Program-made: the position numbers and the translations under genes
In this document: positions 1-10,570 of the stretch, piece by piece
Layout of the letters: the number at the start of each line of letters is the position of its first letter
Position numbering within the stretch: the first letter of the stretch is position 1
Notes under the pieces: model-generated
What the model was told of the DNA's origin: nothing
Databases searched by the model: none
Seen by the model: the letters and a program-made list of their open reading frames with translations, nothing else
NCBI RefSeq assembly: GCF_038502225.1
Contig: NC_091292.1
Span: 50,781,944-50,845,943 of the forward strand
DNA: 64,000 nt
Source of the DNA: Cherax quadricarinatus
Lineage: Eukaryota > Arthropoda > Malacostraca > Decapoda > Parastacidae
Direction: 5' to 3'

Positions 1-360
1 CAGTAGAGATGTGAAGACGATGTAATCAGTCCATCACCCTTGAAGTCGTAGATTTGAGGTTGTCAGTCCCTCAGCCTGGAGAAGTTCAGTTCCATAGTCA
101 GGAACTATCTGAAGGTCAAGCGACAGTGCGGAGACTTAAATACTGTCTGAAGGAGAGGTGCAGAGTAGTAGTAGTGAGAATGTAGCCATTGAGAGGTCAT
201 GTCCCTCTCAGATCAAACAATTCTCACTTGTAAAAGTTGTTCAAGGTGTTTTCTGTACCAAGATGCCATTGTGTTGCAGTGTCTGACAGGGTAAATATCA
301 AAATGGTATACAATACCGACAGGTTGGTAGGTAAGACACATAGGCAACAGTTAAGCAACT

Positions 361-412
361 TTATTCCGAAACGTTTCGCCTACACAGTAGGCTTCTTCAG
401 TCGAATACAGAA
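361..412 (-). ncRNA. Hammerhead-ribozyme-like motif, core intact
   Basis: Read on the minus strand: helix I strand tattcga, core box CTGAAGA (fits CUGANGA), one extra A, a perfect 6-bp helix II gcctac/gtaggc with loop tgt, then GAAAC, a minimal helix III, and the other helix I strand containing gaata. Known Penelope-like elements carry hammerheads with a very short helix III, which usually work as dimers. The extra A before helix II departs from the consensus, so activity is uncertain. The inverted partner at 631-685 lets two copies pair. Confidence 0.5.
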
Positions 413-630
413 AGTAGGCAGGAACAGTGGCTACATTCTCACTACTACTACTCTGCACCTCTCCTTCAGACAGTATTTAAGTCTCCGCACTGTCGCTTGA
501 CTTTCAGATAGTTCCTGACTATGGAACAGAACTTCTCCAGGCTGAGGGACTGACATCCTCAATTCTACGACTTCAAGGGTGATGGACTGATTACATCATC
601 TTCACATCTCTACTGTTCCTGCCTACTTTC

Positions 631-685
631 TGTATTCGACTGAAGAAGCCTACTGTGTAGGCGAGACGTTTCGGAATAAAGTTGC
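631..685 (+). ncRNA. Hammerhead-like motif, mutated core
   Basis: Inverted partner of the motif at 361-412, with the same CTGAAGA box and 6-bp helix II. The GAAAC box reads GAGAC here. A change at that invariant A is expected to abolish cleavage in hammerhead ribozymes. It therefore looks like a decayed copy of the other arm. Confidence 0.45.
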
Positions 686-749
686 CTAACTGTTGCCTAT
701 GTGTCTTACCTACCAACCTGTCGGTATTGTATACCATTTTGATATTCAC

Positions 750-900
750 GATGGTATAGGTATTGGCCATAACAGCCGATTCTTAATAACATAGGTAAAA
801 TTTCTTAATAACATGCGTAAGATTTCTTGATAACATAGGTAAGATTTCTGGAGAAAGAGAGTGTTAAGGGCTTTGCGGTGTATGGTGTAAGCGTTGTTCA

Positions 901-938
<38 letters not shown>

Positions 939-1110
939 CTCTTTTCACATAGGGTCTGACAAGGTTAGGTTAAGGATCCCTAACTTTACTGACAAGCTTT
1001 TGACAAGTTAGGGATTCCTAACTTTATGGACAAGCTAAGAGCTGTTACCTACGTCAGCTCATTTAAAAGCCCTTTTTTATTGTTATGAGACATACAAGTA
1101 GGGAATAGGA
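750..1110. other. Spacer with (CT)n and small inverted repeat
   Basis: No gene seen. It holds three close copies of a short unit, aacataggtaagatttct, at about 787-848, a (CT)n microsatellite at 901-935, and a short inverted repeat around ggatccctaac / gttagggattc at 972-1015. Confidence 0.6.
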
Positions 1111-1980
1111 TGAAGTTGGAGCCATCTGTGGGCCAGCAATTTCATTTGATCAACTGACTTTATTTCGTTGATATCATTATTCTGTACGAACATGTTCCAG
1201 ACTCGAATCATCCTGGGAATAAATGATCTCAGATGTAGAGATGCCCTGGGGAAAGGTAGAGTCAGAGTGAATTTGCTGCTTGCTGCCCGTCTTGTGGCTT
1301 AGAAGCTCGCTTTTCTCTGCCCTCGGAGTGGAGCCAAGTGTGGTATTTGACGCTGTTGGCCTTATACATAAGAGTAAGGCCACCCGCATCCCTCCTATGT
1401 TGAAGTTGCTACTTACTGCCCGTCTTGTGGTATAGAAGCTCCAGCATTACCATCATGGTGCCTACAGACCATCATCATTTGTGTTTTTTCAGGATCAAAT
1501 GTTACCTGCCATCCACAAATAACCCGCACATAGAAGAGAGAAGCTTACGACGACGTTTCGGTCCGATTTGGACCAAGTCACGGTACTGTGCCTTTTGTTG
1601 TTATTTACCTGCCATCGTTTACCCCAGGCTGATATAGATGTAAGCTGATGATTGATGTAGCGTAGAACAGCTGCCATTTCCTCTCTTGGATAAGTTAACG
1701 TTAGCGTGCAGTCATCTGCATATGCATGGGAATCTGGGATGAGATGGAGGATGTCGTTGAAGCAGACATTCCAAAACAATGGCCCAAGCACTTCCCTGTG
1801 GAACACTTGCCCCAGTAGGATGTCTTGTCGACTCTGTCCCACTGATAACTACCCTTAGAGATCTACCTTGAAGGTAATAACTAAGGAGACATAGTGTAGA
1901 GCCTGCAATTCCCAGTGCTTGCAGTTTTACCAGGAGTGCCATACTCGGACGAAAGGACCAGCAATATCCACTGCTAAAAA
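1110..1980 (-). pseudogene. Jockey-type LINE reverse transcriptase, broken
   Basis: Translation in shifting minus-strand frames gives RT signatures in order: LLVKLQALGIAG and LQGRSLRVVISGTEST (about 1930-1840), VPQGS (about 1810), LGPLFWNVCFND, then the catalytic block AYADDCTLT near 1715, SAWGKRWQV near 1620, and the typical C-terminal FIPRMIRVWN near 1200. These are hallmarks of the Jockey group of non-LTR retrotransposons, whose RT copies element RNA at a nicked target. At least one frameshift lies between VPQGS and LGPLF, and stops occur after 1490. A 91-bp insertion at 1514-1604 splits the frame. The 5' half, including the endonuclease, is missing beyond about 1980, where a Penelope-like repeat abuts. 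It is dead. Confidence 0.8.
1502..1616 (-). mobile_element. Short hammerhead-bearing insertion with 12-bp TSD
   Basis: The 12-mer ttacctgccatc is at 1502-1513 and again at 1605-1616, flanking a 91-bp insert. Removing the insert and one 12-mer restores the RT reading ...RWQVTFDP..., so this is a clean insertion into the Jockey RT. On the minus strand the insert holds ggtcc-aaat-cggacc followed by gaaacgtcgtcgtaagc, the same stem-GAAACG pattern as the Penelope-like repeats here. It is too short to encode protein and was presumably mobilised in trans. Confidence 0.75.
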
Positions 1981-2370
1981 TAACAAAAAAAGGCACAATA
2001 CCGTGACTGGAACAATATACATATAACCCGTACAGAGAAGAGAGAAGCTTCCGACGGCGTTTCGGTCCGACTTGGACCATTTACAAAGTCACACTAACGA
2101 AAAGTAGAGAAGGAGGGAGCATATATAGGCCAGCAGACAGGGACGGGACAAAAGAGGCAACAGTGGAGGAAGTAGTAGTAGTATTGGAGCCAGTCAAATA
2201 CTAAGAAAGAGGAGCACTGCAAGGGAGCTAGAAGCGCACAGAGGGTTGGAGCAAGAACACAGACCAGGGAAAATAAGAATGACAATAATAAAGCAGAAGA
2301 AAGAAAACTCAAAGGAGAAAAAGGAAAGAGGAAGGGGGAAGAGGGACAAGAGGAAAAAAAGAATCAGGTT
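1980..2370 (-). repeat. Penelope-like terminal repeat fragment
   Basis: About 1985-2090 is a second, diverged copy of the block inserted at 1514-1604. It shares ggcacaataccgtgactgg, the run acccgtac, and tttcggtccgacttggacca. It continues into an A/G-rich tract (2100-2370) with a tagtagtagtagta run. No protein is supported. It truncates the Jockey-type RT. Confidence 0.55.
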
Positions 2371-2429
2371 AAGTCACGGGTGTTCTGAAGTTTGGAGCAT
2401 TTTACAATGAAATAGGAAAGGAAAGCATC

Positions 2430-4260
2430 TATTGAGACAAAGCCAAGTCTTAGATCTTAGTCCTGGCTTTGTCTTAGTCTTAACTAGGGAGGTGGCAACA
2501 AGAGCAGATGCAGCCCTGCCAGAAGACTTCTGTTTAGATCCATAGGTGTTTATAACTTGTGATAACTTATTACTACCAGCTAGGCGAGAAATTTCTTCTT
2601 GAGCAGTTGCTTTAACAAGTGATTTAAGGAAGGGATTACTAGCAATGAGCTTCTTGGGAGGGACTTGCAGGTATGTGATATTAAACGAATACATCTTCCA
2701 TTTAGGGATGAAATGCTCTTGATGTCTACAGTGATACAGTTCATGCAGGTTATAAAACTTAATATGATTTCATGTTTCACAATCCATTTAGATCTGTGTG
2801 TACTGCCAGACATTTAGTAAGATTCATAGTGACAGTGTCTGGTTAATTTCTCAACATTCTAATACCGAGTACAATGTTAATCTCAATAATCCTATCACTG
2901 ATACAATAAATACCAAGCTCCTTCCTCATATTAAGAACCTTTGTAGGTTTGGGACAGCCAAGAATGATTCTGAGAGTTTCATTTTGCATTTACTCAAAGG
3001 GCCGGAGAGAACTTTAGCTAATATCAACATTGGAGCAGCATAATCAATTAAGGACCTAGCATAGGCTATGTACATCATTCTCACGATTTTCACATTAGCA
3101 CAACAGTTGGGGTTGTAGCCAGCAACAGCTTTGAGAGCATTTAGCCTAGCTTTGCATTACTTATTTAGTTAGGGTATGGCGGATCTAATAAAGGGTACAT
3201 CTACACTAAGGTATCTGTAAGATTTAACTTATTGAATGTTTTCACGCTGCAAACAGATGGGTGGGGGATGTCGTTTGCTTGTTAATATCTTTGTGTTAGA
3301 GGAAGATATTAAGAGGCCTAATCGATTACAAATCGCTTGAACTTTATTAAGAATGGTACTCATCTTCTTGTGCACTGCTGTATGGATCATGATGTCAACA
3401 GCTTAGCTTATAGCTATATGTTTAGGTGAGGCAGGTAGAGCATTTAGGAGAACATTAATCAGAATATTAAATAGCATGGGACTGAGAACTCCTCCCTGCG
3501 GTGTACCTAGGGGCATTTCTTTAGACTCACTTGTAAAGCCTTGGTACAGGACAGAGGATAATCTATTTGACAGGTATCCCATTATCCAGCAGAGTAAGCT
3601 ACCACCAATATTCATTTTGGCTAGTTCATGTAGTATAACGGTTCTGTTTGCGATATCAAATGCAGATTTTAGATCAAGAAATGTGGTAAAACTAGTAGAG
3701 GTGTGTGCAGTGAGAAAGGTGAAAATACAGTTCTGCACACTTTTACCTTTCATGGACCCATAAAGATGACGGGAATGTTGGTGTCTGATTCTGTAGTACA
3801 GTCTGTTAAGTATCATTCTTTCAAAAGTTTTACAAAGACAACTAGTTAAGGAGATCGGTCTAAATGTATCAGGCTGTTGGGGCTTATTGATAGGCATAAT
3901 GAGACTATTGGTCCAGTAAGTAGGAAGAACTCCCTCGATGTAACTGAGATTATACAGTGCTAACAAAGAGTTATTAGGGACCTGCTTTAGAGTTCTGAGG
4001 ATATAGGTTATACCATCCTCTCCAGGAGCGGTTGATCGATCTTTAGGTAATGCATTATCTAATTCATACTCGGTGAAGAGGCAGTCATTCTCATCAATAT
4101 TTTGGCTCATAAAATTAATCAATTTCAACCTTTCTAAAGAAGCACTAAGTTTTTTCTTATACGAGATGGAAGATTTTCATGCCTGGATGTTTTGGACTAG
4201 TCATTTATGAGGTCATTTGCTTTTTCAAGAGGAAGGGGATGAGCAACATTACCAGTTTTT
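2430..4260 (-). pseudogene. Non-LTR RT with RNase H, catalytically dead
   Basis: From high to low coordinates: LPSRIRKNL (near 4160), the fingers region ALPKDRSTAPGEDGITY, the palm FRPISLTSCLCKTFERMILNRL, motif A TTFLDLKSAFDIANR (near 3680), and motif B LGTPQGGVLSPMLFNILIN (near 3470). The motif C codons read S-stop-A-V-D at about 3403, where S-Y-A-D-D is expected: the tyrosine has become a stop and one catalytic aspartate is valine. Downstream, near 2540, VINTYGSKQKSSGRAASALV matches an RNase H first block in which the usual TDGS is TYGS. RT plus RNase H fits the I/LOA/R1-like part of non-LTR diversity; I cannot place it further. Both enzymes have lost key residues. Confidence 0.8.
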
Positions 4261-4375
4261 TCTGGTTATTTTATTTATACCTTTCTAAACCAAACTTAAA
4301 GAGGTAGACCTATTTAAATTGTTCCCATTACTGTTGCCCAAGTTCTTGCTTTCTATTCCTTGCATTTGTTAGTGC

Positions 4376-7090
4376 AGCTTGGAACGTTCTGAGCAGGTCT
4401 GGGGTTCTACTTTCAGTATGCTTTACCAATCCTCCTATCTGCTGCATGTGTTAAATTGCGTAGCTATGGATCATAAGGACAGTAACGGGAATAGTGGAGG
4501 AACAGAAATGAGCAGAAAGAGAAAAGAGAAAGGAGGGTTTCTAAATTTATATTACACTAATAGTAGTAATGCCAGAAATAAGATGGATGAATTGAGATTA
4601 GTTGCAAGCGCAGGTAACATTGATGTATTTTCCATAACTGAGACGTGGTTTATTATGAAATATAAGAAGATGTCTGCTAAATGTCACATTCAGGGTTTTA
4701 AATTGTTCCAAATAGACAGAATTATCGGAAAGGGGGTGGGGTAGCACTGTATATCCGAGATCGCTTGAACTGTTGCATACAAACGGGCATAAAGTCTGAA
4801 ATAACACGTACTGAGTCTGGGTAGAATTTTCAAAGGAGCACGATAAATTGATTTTAGACGTTATATACCGTCCCCCAAACTTAGATAGGGACTAAGGAAG
4901 ATTACTGTGGGAGGAAACTGTTAGAGACATAAGGCACGAAAACGTAGTAATTCTAGGGGACTTTAACTTTAGTCATATTGATTAGAATTCCTTGACAGGG
5001 AATTTAGAGGTAGTTCAGGATTGTTTTTTAAAGCAGTTTCTTACAGAGCCTACAAGGGAAAATAACCTGCTTTACTTGGCTCTAGCAAACAGGTAAACCC
5101 TTGTTAATAATTTAGAAATTACCTTTAGCACTGAATGGAAGTATGATAGCAGGGATAACCGAGTCACGATCCCAGATTTTCACTTAGCAGATTACAATGG
5201 GTTTATATAACACTTATCTGTGGACTGGAGTAACGAAGAGAACTTTCAATACGATAGCTCCTTAAACACTATACATGCTGCCAAAAGAACATTTATTCCG
5301 TTTAAAGAAATTAGATCGAATAGAAATGACCCGAACTGGATGAATAATAGGCTCACATATCTTTTAGGGCCAAAAAAAAAAATAAAGGAATTTATAGGCG
5401 TCGAGGGTCATCTTATGAAGCAATATAATGACATTAAGAGGGACGTTAAAAAAGGATAAGAAAAGCTAAATGGAACTACGAAATTAAAGTTGCTAGGGAT
5501 TCGTAAACTATCCTAAAAGTTTTTTTTCCAGGTTTATAGAACAAAAGTTAGAGAAAAGATAGGTCCCCTTAAAATAACTCTGGGCATCTTACTGACAAGA
5601 ATGAAATGTGCTCGATTTTTAATAATTATTTTCTCTCGGTTTTCACACAGGAAGACACTAACAATACCCAATAATTATTTTTTATAGTGGGCCTGAAGGA
5701 GATAAATTATGTAATATCACAGTCACTAGCGATTTGGTTATCAAACAAGTAAACCGATTGAAGCAAAATGAGTCCACGGACCCTGATGAACTTTTTGCAA
5801 GGGTTTTTAAGGAGTGTAAAATGGAACTTTGTGAACCACTGACTAATATTTTTAATATATATTTTTTTTCAAACAGGTGTAGTGTCTGATATGTGGAAGA
5901 TGACCAATGTAATTCTTTTTTTTAAATCAGGGGACAAGTCGTTACCGTCAAATTACAGCCCGATAAGCCTAACCTTAATTGTAGGCAAATTACTAGAGTC
6001 AATTATAGCTGAGATTATAAGAAGTCATCTTGATAAGCATATTTTGATTAATGATGTTGAGCATGGATTCACAAGCGGCCGTCCCTGAATAATTTACTAA
6101 CTTTCTGCAGTGAAGCTTTTGAGGCTGTTGATCGTGATAAAGAATTTGATGCTGATTATTTGGATTTTAGCAAGACTTTTGATAGAGTACCGCACCAAAG
6201 ACTGTTAAAGAAAGTAGCTGATGGCACTGGGGAAAAAGTTCTGTCATGGATCGAGTCATGGCTCACCAAAATGAAGCAGTGTGCATAAATGGGGTTAAAT
6301 CTGAGTGGGAATCTGTAACAAGTGGCGTTCCACAGGGATCAGTTTTAAGCCCTTAGTTGTTTATAATATATATCAATGGCCTTGATCAGGGAATTACTAG
6401 TGATATGAGAAAATTCGCTGATGCAGGCGTAGATATCACTGAACTTCAGGAGGATTTAGACAAGCTCAGTTCGTGGCCAGAAAAGTGGTAGATGCAGTTC
6501 AATGTAGATAAATGCAAAGTTCTGAAGCTCGGGAATGTTCATAACCCTAGCACTTATCAGCTAAATAATGTGGAACTTAGCCATACAGATTGTGAAAAGG
6601 ACTTGGGGGTTATGGTGAGCAGCAACCTTAAACCAAGACAGCAATGCCTAAGCGTACGTAATAAGGCAAATATATTACTGGGATTTATATCAAAAAGTGC
6701 AAGTAACAGAAGTCCAGCGGTTATATTACAGCTTTATGCATCATTAGTGAGGCCTCACCTAGATTACGTCTCCATGTTACAGAATGGATATTAATTCGTT
6801 AGAAAACATTCAGCGAAGGATGAGAAAATTAATACAAAGCATTAGAAATCTTCCGTTTGAAGAAAGACTGAAGTCCTTTAAATTACATTCACTTGTAAGA
6901 CGAAGAATGAGGGGAGACTTAAAATGGAAGTATATAAGTGGCGCTTTCAGCCCTTTCTCTCCAAGAGAGAACCTGCAATAATGGATTCAAGTTGGATAAG
7001 TTCAGATTTAGAAAGGATATAAGAAAGTATTAGTTTGGAAATAGGATAGTTGATGAGTGTAACAGTCTGCTTCAAATTTATGTTGGACAG
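4376..7090 (+). pseudogene. CR1-type LINE ORF2 (endonuclease plus RT), decayed
   Basis: The endonuclease region reads NARNKMDELRLVA, SITETWF (near 4645), VIYRPPN (near 4865) and ILGDFNFSHID (near 4950). Spacer text WMNNRL is near 5340. RT follows: PSNYSPISLTLIVGKLLE (near 5950), YLDFSKTFDRVPHQRLL (near 6160), VPQGSVLSP (near 6330), KFADA (near 6412, where FADD is expected), SSWPEKW, MQFNVDKCKVL, KDLGVMVSSNLK, RPHLDYV, and INSLENIQRRMRKLIQ. This is the order of a CR1-clade ORF2 protein, which nicks DNA and primes reverse transcription. Many in-frame stops and frameshifts, plus the FADD to FADA change, show it is dead. No TSD was found. Confidence 0.85.
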
Positions 7091-7229
7091 ATACACGAGT
7101 GAGAAGGGTTGGATTTGACTGGGACTTGCATATCAGTACATAGATTTATCAAATATTTATCACAGATTTATCAAAGCTTATTGCTTGGATAGCGTTGAAA
7201 ATGGGTTGGGCAGATATTCTGTTAGTGGG

Positions 7230-7300
7230 ACGGATTGTGAATTACCTGCCTAGTATGGGCCAACAGGCCTAAGACAGTGTTCCTCCTTTCTTATGTTATC
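7230..7300 (+). repeat. LINE 3' tail repeat
   Basis: The block tagtatgggccaacaggcct followed by aagacagtgttcctcctttc recurs, inverted, at 38371-38440. It closes the CR1 copy and is probably the conserved 3' end of that family. Confidence 0.55.
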
Positions 7301-7489
7301 TCCAGTGTGCAACTCTATCAAAAACCTTACTGAAGGCTATCTACACAATGCCATTTTCATCACCATGATCTACCTCCTTAAATACCTTAGCGGGGAAAAA
7401 AATAGTAAATTCATAAGGCAGAAACACCCATTTGTAAAACCGTGATGAGATTCAATGATCAATTTATGTCTTTCAAGGTGGCGTCAAAT

Positions 7490-7660
7490 AGCCTCGAAAC
7501 ATCTATACTGGCTGACAACTACCTACAATATTCTGAAGCTGAAGGGAGGTGGTGCTACCAGTTTCAGGGAGACCCAGATAACCAACAAATACAGTGGGCC
7601 ACCACCATGCTACAACGTCTCCCCAGTAGGATCGGAGACCCTTTGATTATGGGGTAAGTG
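7490..7660 (+). pseudogene. Fragment of the LDDG-type RT, C-terminal part
   Basis: Two frames together read ADNYLQYSEAEG then TSFRETQITNKYSG and PVGSETL. They match the 942-aa protein at 14884-17712 near residues 836-880 (ADTYLQYTREEG, ASFRESQKSRKYG, PIGSETLGSWG). A frameshift separates the halves. It shows that a second copy of that family existed here. Confidence 0.7.
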
Positions 7661-9705
7661 TGAGATTTATTAGTAAAGATGATTACCTCTGCCTGGCATT
7701 TATCATAAAATCGAATATTATGGATTGTGCCACCTCGGTAACCAGTAGGTTTCATGTTTTATTTCATTGAGCTAAAATGAATTATTACTCCAAAATTCCG
7801 TAAGCTAAGACAAACTTTTTTGATCATTCTTCAACGATTTTCATAGCGAGAACTGATCCATAGATAAAAAATAATTTAGTATAAGAAGAAATGCTTAAAG
7901 CCTTATAGCAAGAACATATAATAGTTGTAGGACCATTTGGTGAAGTCTACATTAATGTCAGGCAGTTAAGAGGCTAGACTAGGATGAGTCCTCCAGCAGG
8001 TCCGTTAAAATATAAACACTGCACAAGTGTTTCATTCTTCAACCTGTCTTTTTTTCTAAACTATTTACATCATATACAGTTATACGCTTAGTTGTGATAA
8101 ATCAACCTGAACGAGGCATTCAAACTAATAATTGAAGTGCAGGTGTCTCAGTTGCACCTGCAACATTCATCAAGGTAACATCTGTTTTTAACTCCCATAT
8201 TTTTTTGTAATCACTTTAAATTTTAATAACACATGTAAGTGTTTGCTCAAAATTAAATACTGGATAATCTCTTTAACCTCAAACATCATTACCAGTTAAA
8301 TATATATAAACTGGTACTAACCAAGGGTTAAATTAATGAACTAAAGAACATTGTTAATTAAAGGGATTGTAATGTATTTATCAATATCTCTTAATGAAAC
8401 TGTGCCTATAATGTTAGTTTTTAATCGGACTGCGTTCTTTTGTCCCAGTCGTCAGTTGTCTTATATAAATATTAAACCTGACAAACTATGCATAACCGTC
8501 GGCAGACCTCAAATGTCCAAAATGTATATAGTAGCCAATATATTCTAAGCTTAGAAATCTATGACTGGTTTGGGACTGACACTACTAAGAGAGCTAAAGT
8601 TTTCGAGCGAAAGCGAATTAGTTTATAAAGTGTCTCGACCTTGGTCTTCAAAATTAAACTTTGTGTGTTGGTTTAGTATAACAACCCGAAGATCATTGAC
8701 CCCCTCAAGGAAGGCCTCTTAATGCAGATGAGGGGCTCTCGATTTAAGGGAAGGGACTCTACCTCCCCTTCATTGGATCGAACCTAAATTCCTCCCATTC
8801 CCCAAGTGCTCTGTGACCCCTACAAGTTTAGCGCTTACCCGTGAATAAACTGAAAACAAAATAAGATAATTGATTCTGAACTCTAAATTTCTTTTAAGTG
8901 GAAAACAGATGTGTATATAGCCAGCTGACAAATAATGCCAGGGCGAGATCCACTACCCAGAAAGCCAGGAAATATAAAACAATAGTGCTTTAAAAACTGA
9001 GTCTGGATTCCTGCTCATAAATAACGAAAATGCGGAAAAATTGGCACGGTAAATACAGCCATATTTTATCTTAGTGGCCTGCGGAAACTCATATTTCCGC
9101 ACAGATTACTAAGAACAGGTAAAGTTTTCTCGATTAGAAGGCAACAGTTAGGAAGTTGTGGTGGGTAGCGTCTTGCCCATAAGTTTAGAGCCACAGGTGT
9201 GGAACTCAGCATAGGAACTAACACAGTCTCACCAAGACGACCTCAGTCCTTGATAACACTCAGAAGAAATGTGTCTTATAACCTGTGACGTTGAACTAGA
9301 CCTAAATTAATTCTTCAAAATTATTTTTTTCAAATTTCGTAAGTCATTGTGACGAAATTGATCAGCATTATTATATTATATAAAAGGTATTTTTTACATA
9401 AGTTTATTTAAATAAGTAAACCCATCTCAATCTGAATAAAAAAGTTATTCCTCTAGATTTGTTTGGGTCGCTGTACCTCATGAAAGACAAGATGCCTAGT
9501 AGCTGTATATCAAAATCCTATATAGGCACAGGAGCTGCAGCTCAACTTACTAAACATAATGAGCATATAAATAACTCAACCCCCCAAAAGGTCAAGGAGC
9601 TGGAGATCAACAATTTCAAGATCTTAACACTCGAAAATATCCAAGAAAGTGTTGATCAAAACTTGTAGACGCTCTGGGATAATAAATCACAACCCATAAG
9701 AGGCA
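7661..9705. other. Spacer, no gene seen
   Basis: AT-rich sequence with no supported coding region. The small frames at 8351-8548 and 9459-9668 show no motif I recognise. About 8690-8850 is C/T-rich and looks like part of a dispersed repeat, but I cannot name it. Confidence 0.5.
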
Positions 9706-9709
9706 CAGG

Positions 9710-10570
9710 TGTCATGTAGGGGGGGGTAATGATTGGGGAAATATGGGGGTAAAAGGGGGGGGGATGATTAGGGGAATACTGGGGGGTAAGCGGAGGGAGT
9801 CAGTAGGTAGGGGACAGGCGAGGTGGTAGGAGTGAGGTATGCAGAGGTAGGTAGGTAATGTGAGGTCACTGGTGACTACACCTTCACCTCTCATTACTCT
9901 ACCCACCACACTACACTACTCACCCTCTCACTACTTTAACTAAACATAAATAAATGGGGAAAATAACGGGGACAGTGAATATTACTATTCTACTCAAACA
10001 CAGTTTATTATTAAGTCCTTGTACAATAATATATTTGGGAACAGGAGTACATCTTTGGGGTTCAGATAAATGGGGTGGTACACATAAATAAGCAGTGAGA
10101 CAGGGAAATACAATCAACTTGACCAAAATGAATGTAACTTACAATATAGTTCAGAGGGCAGTTCACTACAGGAACTAAGCCACAGGTCCCAAGACCTACA
10201 CAGCACGAGTACTGCGCCAAGCCAGTACTCTGCCCAGTGCCTCCAACAGTCTCCTCCAGAGACTTCAGCAGCCTTCTCCCGAGCCCTGCACCCCAGCAGC
10301 AGCTCCGCTGGAAGTCTGCTCAGGAGCTCTGCACCCCAGCAGCAGCTCCGCTCGAATCTCCTGATCATGCTCTTCCTTGGGCTTTTATCGTGGTCCAAGC
10401 ACCCTCCACAACCACGTGTTGCGACCTGACGCCTAGGTCTGAGGCGTCAAGAACAAAAGACCTCAGACGTGGGCGTGGCTACAGACGCCTGCCAAGGCAA
10501 GGTGTGACCATATAATTGGTCAAATTAGGTCTCTCCAGAGACCTCACAAGCCCAGCTGAACTACATCACA
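9710..10570 (-). repeat. LTR (3' LTR of the minus-strand element)
   Basis: 861 bp, TG...CA-type ends with an imperfect terminal inverted repeat (TGTCATGTAG / CTACATCACA). It contains a G-run section (9718-9800) and a GC-richer section (10180-10530). Open frames in it are repeated unchanged in the other LTR but carry no protein motif. Confidence 0.9.

Larger units (their letters stand above)
1..746. repeat. Foldback of Penelope-like terminal repeats
   Basis: Two segments, A and B, occur in both orientations. B is at 1-190 on the plus strand and recurs reverse-complemented at about 424-613. A is at 295-423 and recurs reverse-complemented at 614-746. So 295-746 reads A, B-reverse, A-reverse and can fold back on itself. 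A carries the conserved block with gaaacgtttcggaataaag described in the ribozyme entries. Blocks of this form are known from Penelope-like retroelement terminal repeats, which are often tandem or inverted. No protein is encoded; the short open frame over 237-500 crosses the repeat boundaries and is not supported. Confidence 0.7.

Noticed and set aside
960..1040. Candidate transcription terminator hairpin
   Set aside because: An inverted repeat in eukaryotic spacer with no adjacent gene; terminator logic does not apply.
8351..8548. 65-aa frame in unique-looking DNA
   Set aside because: Short, no motif, base composition as the surrounding spacer.
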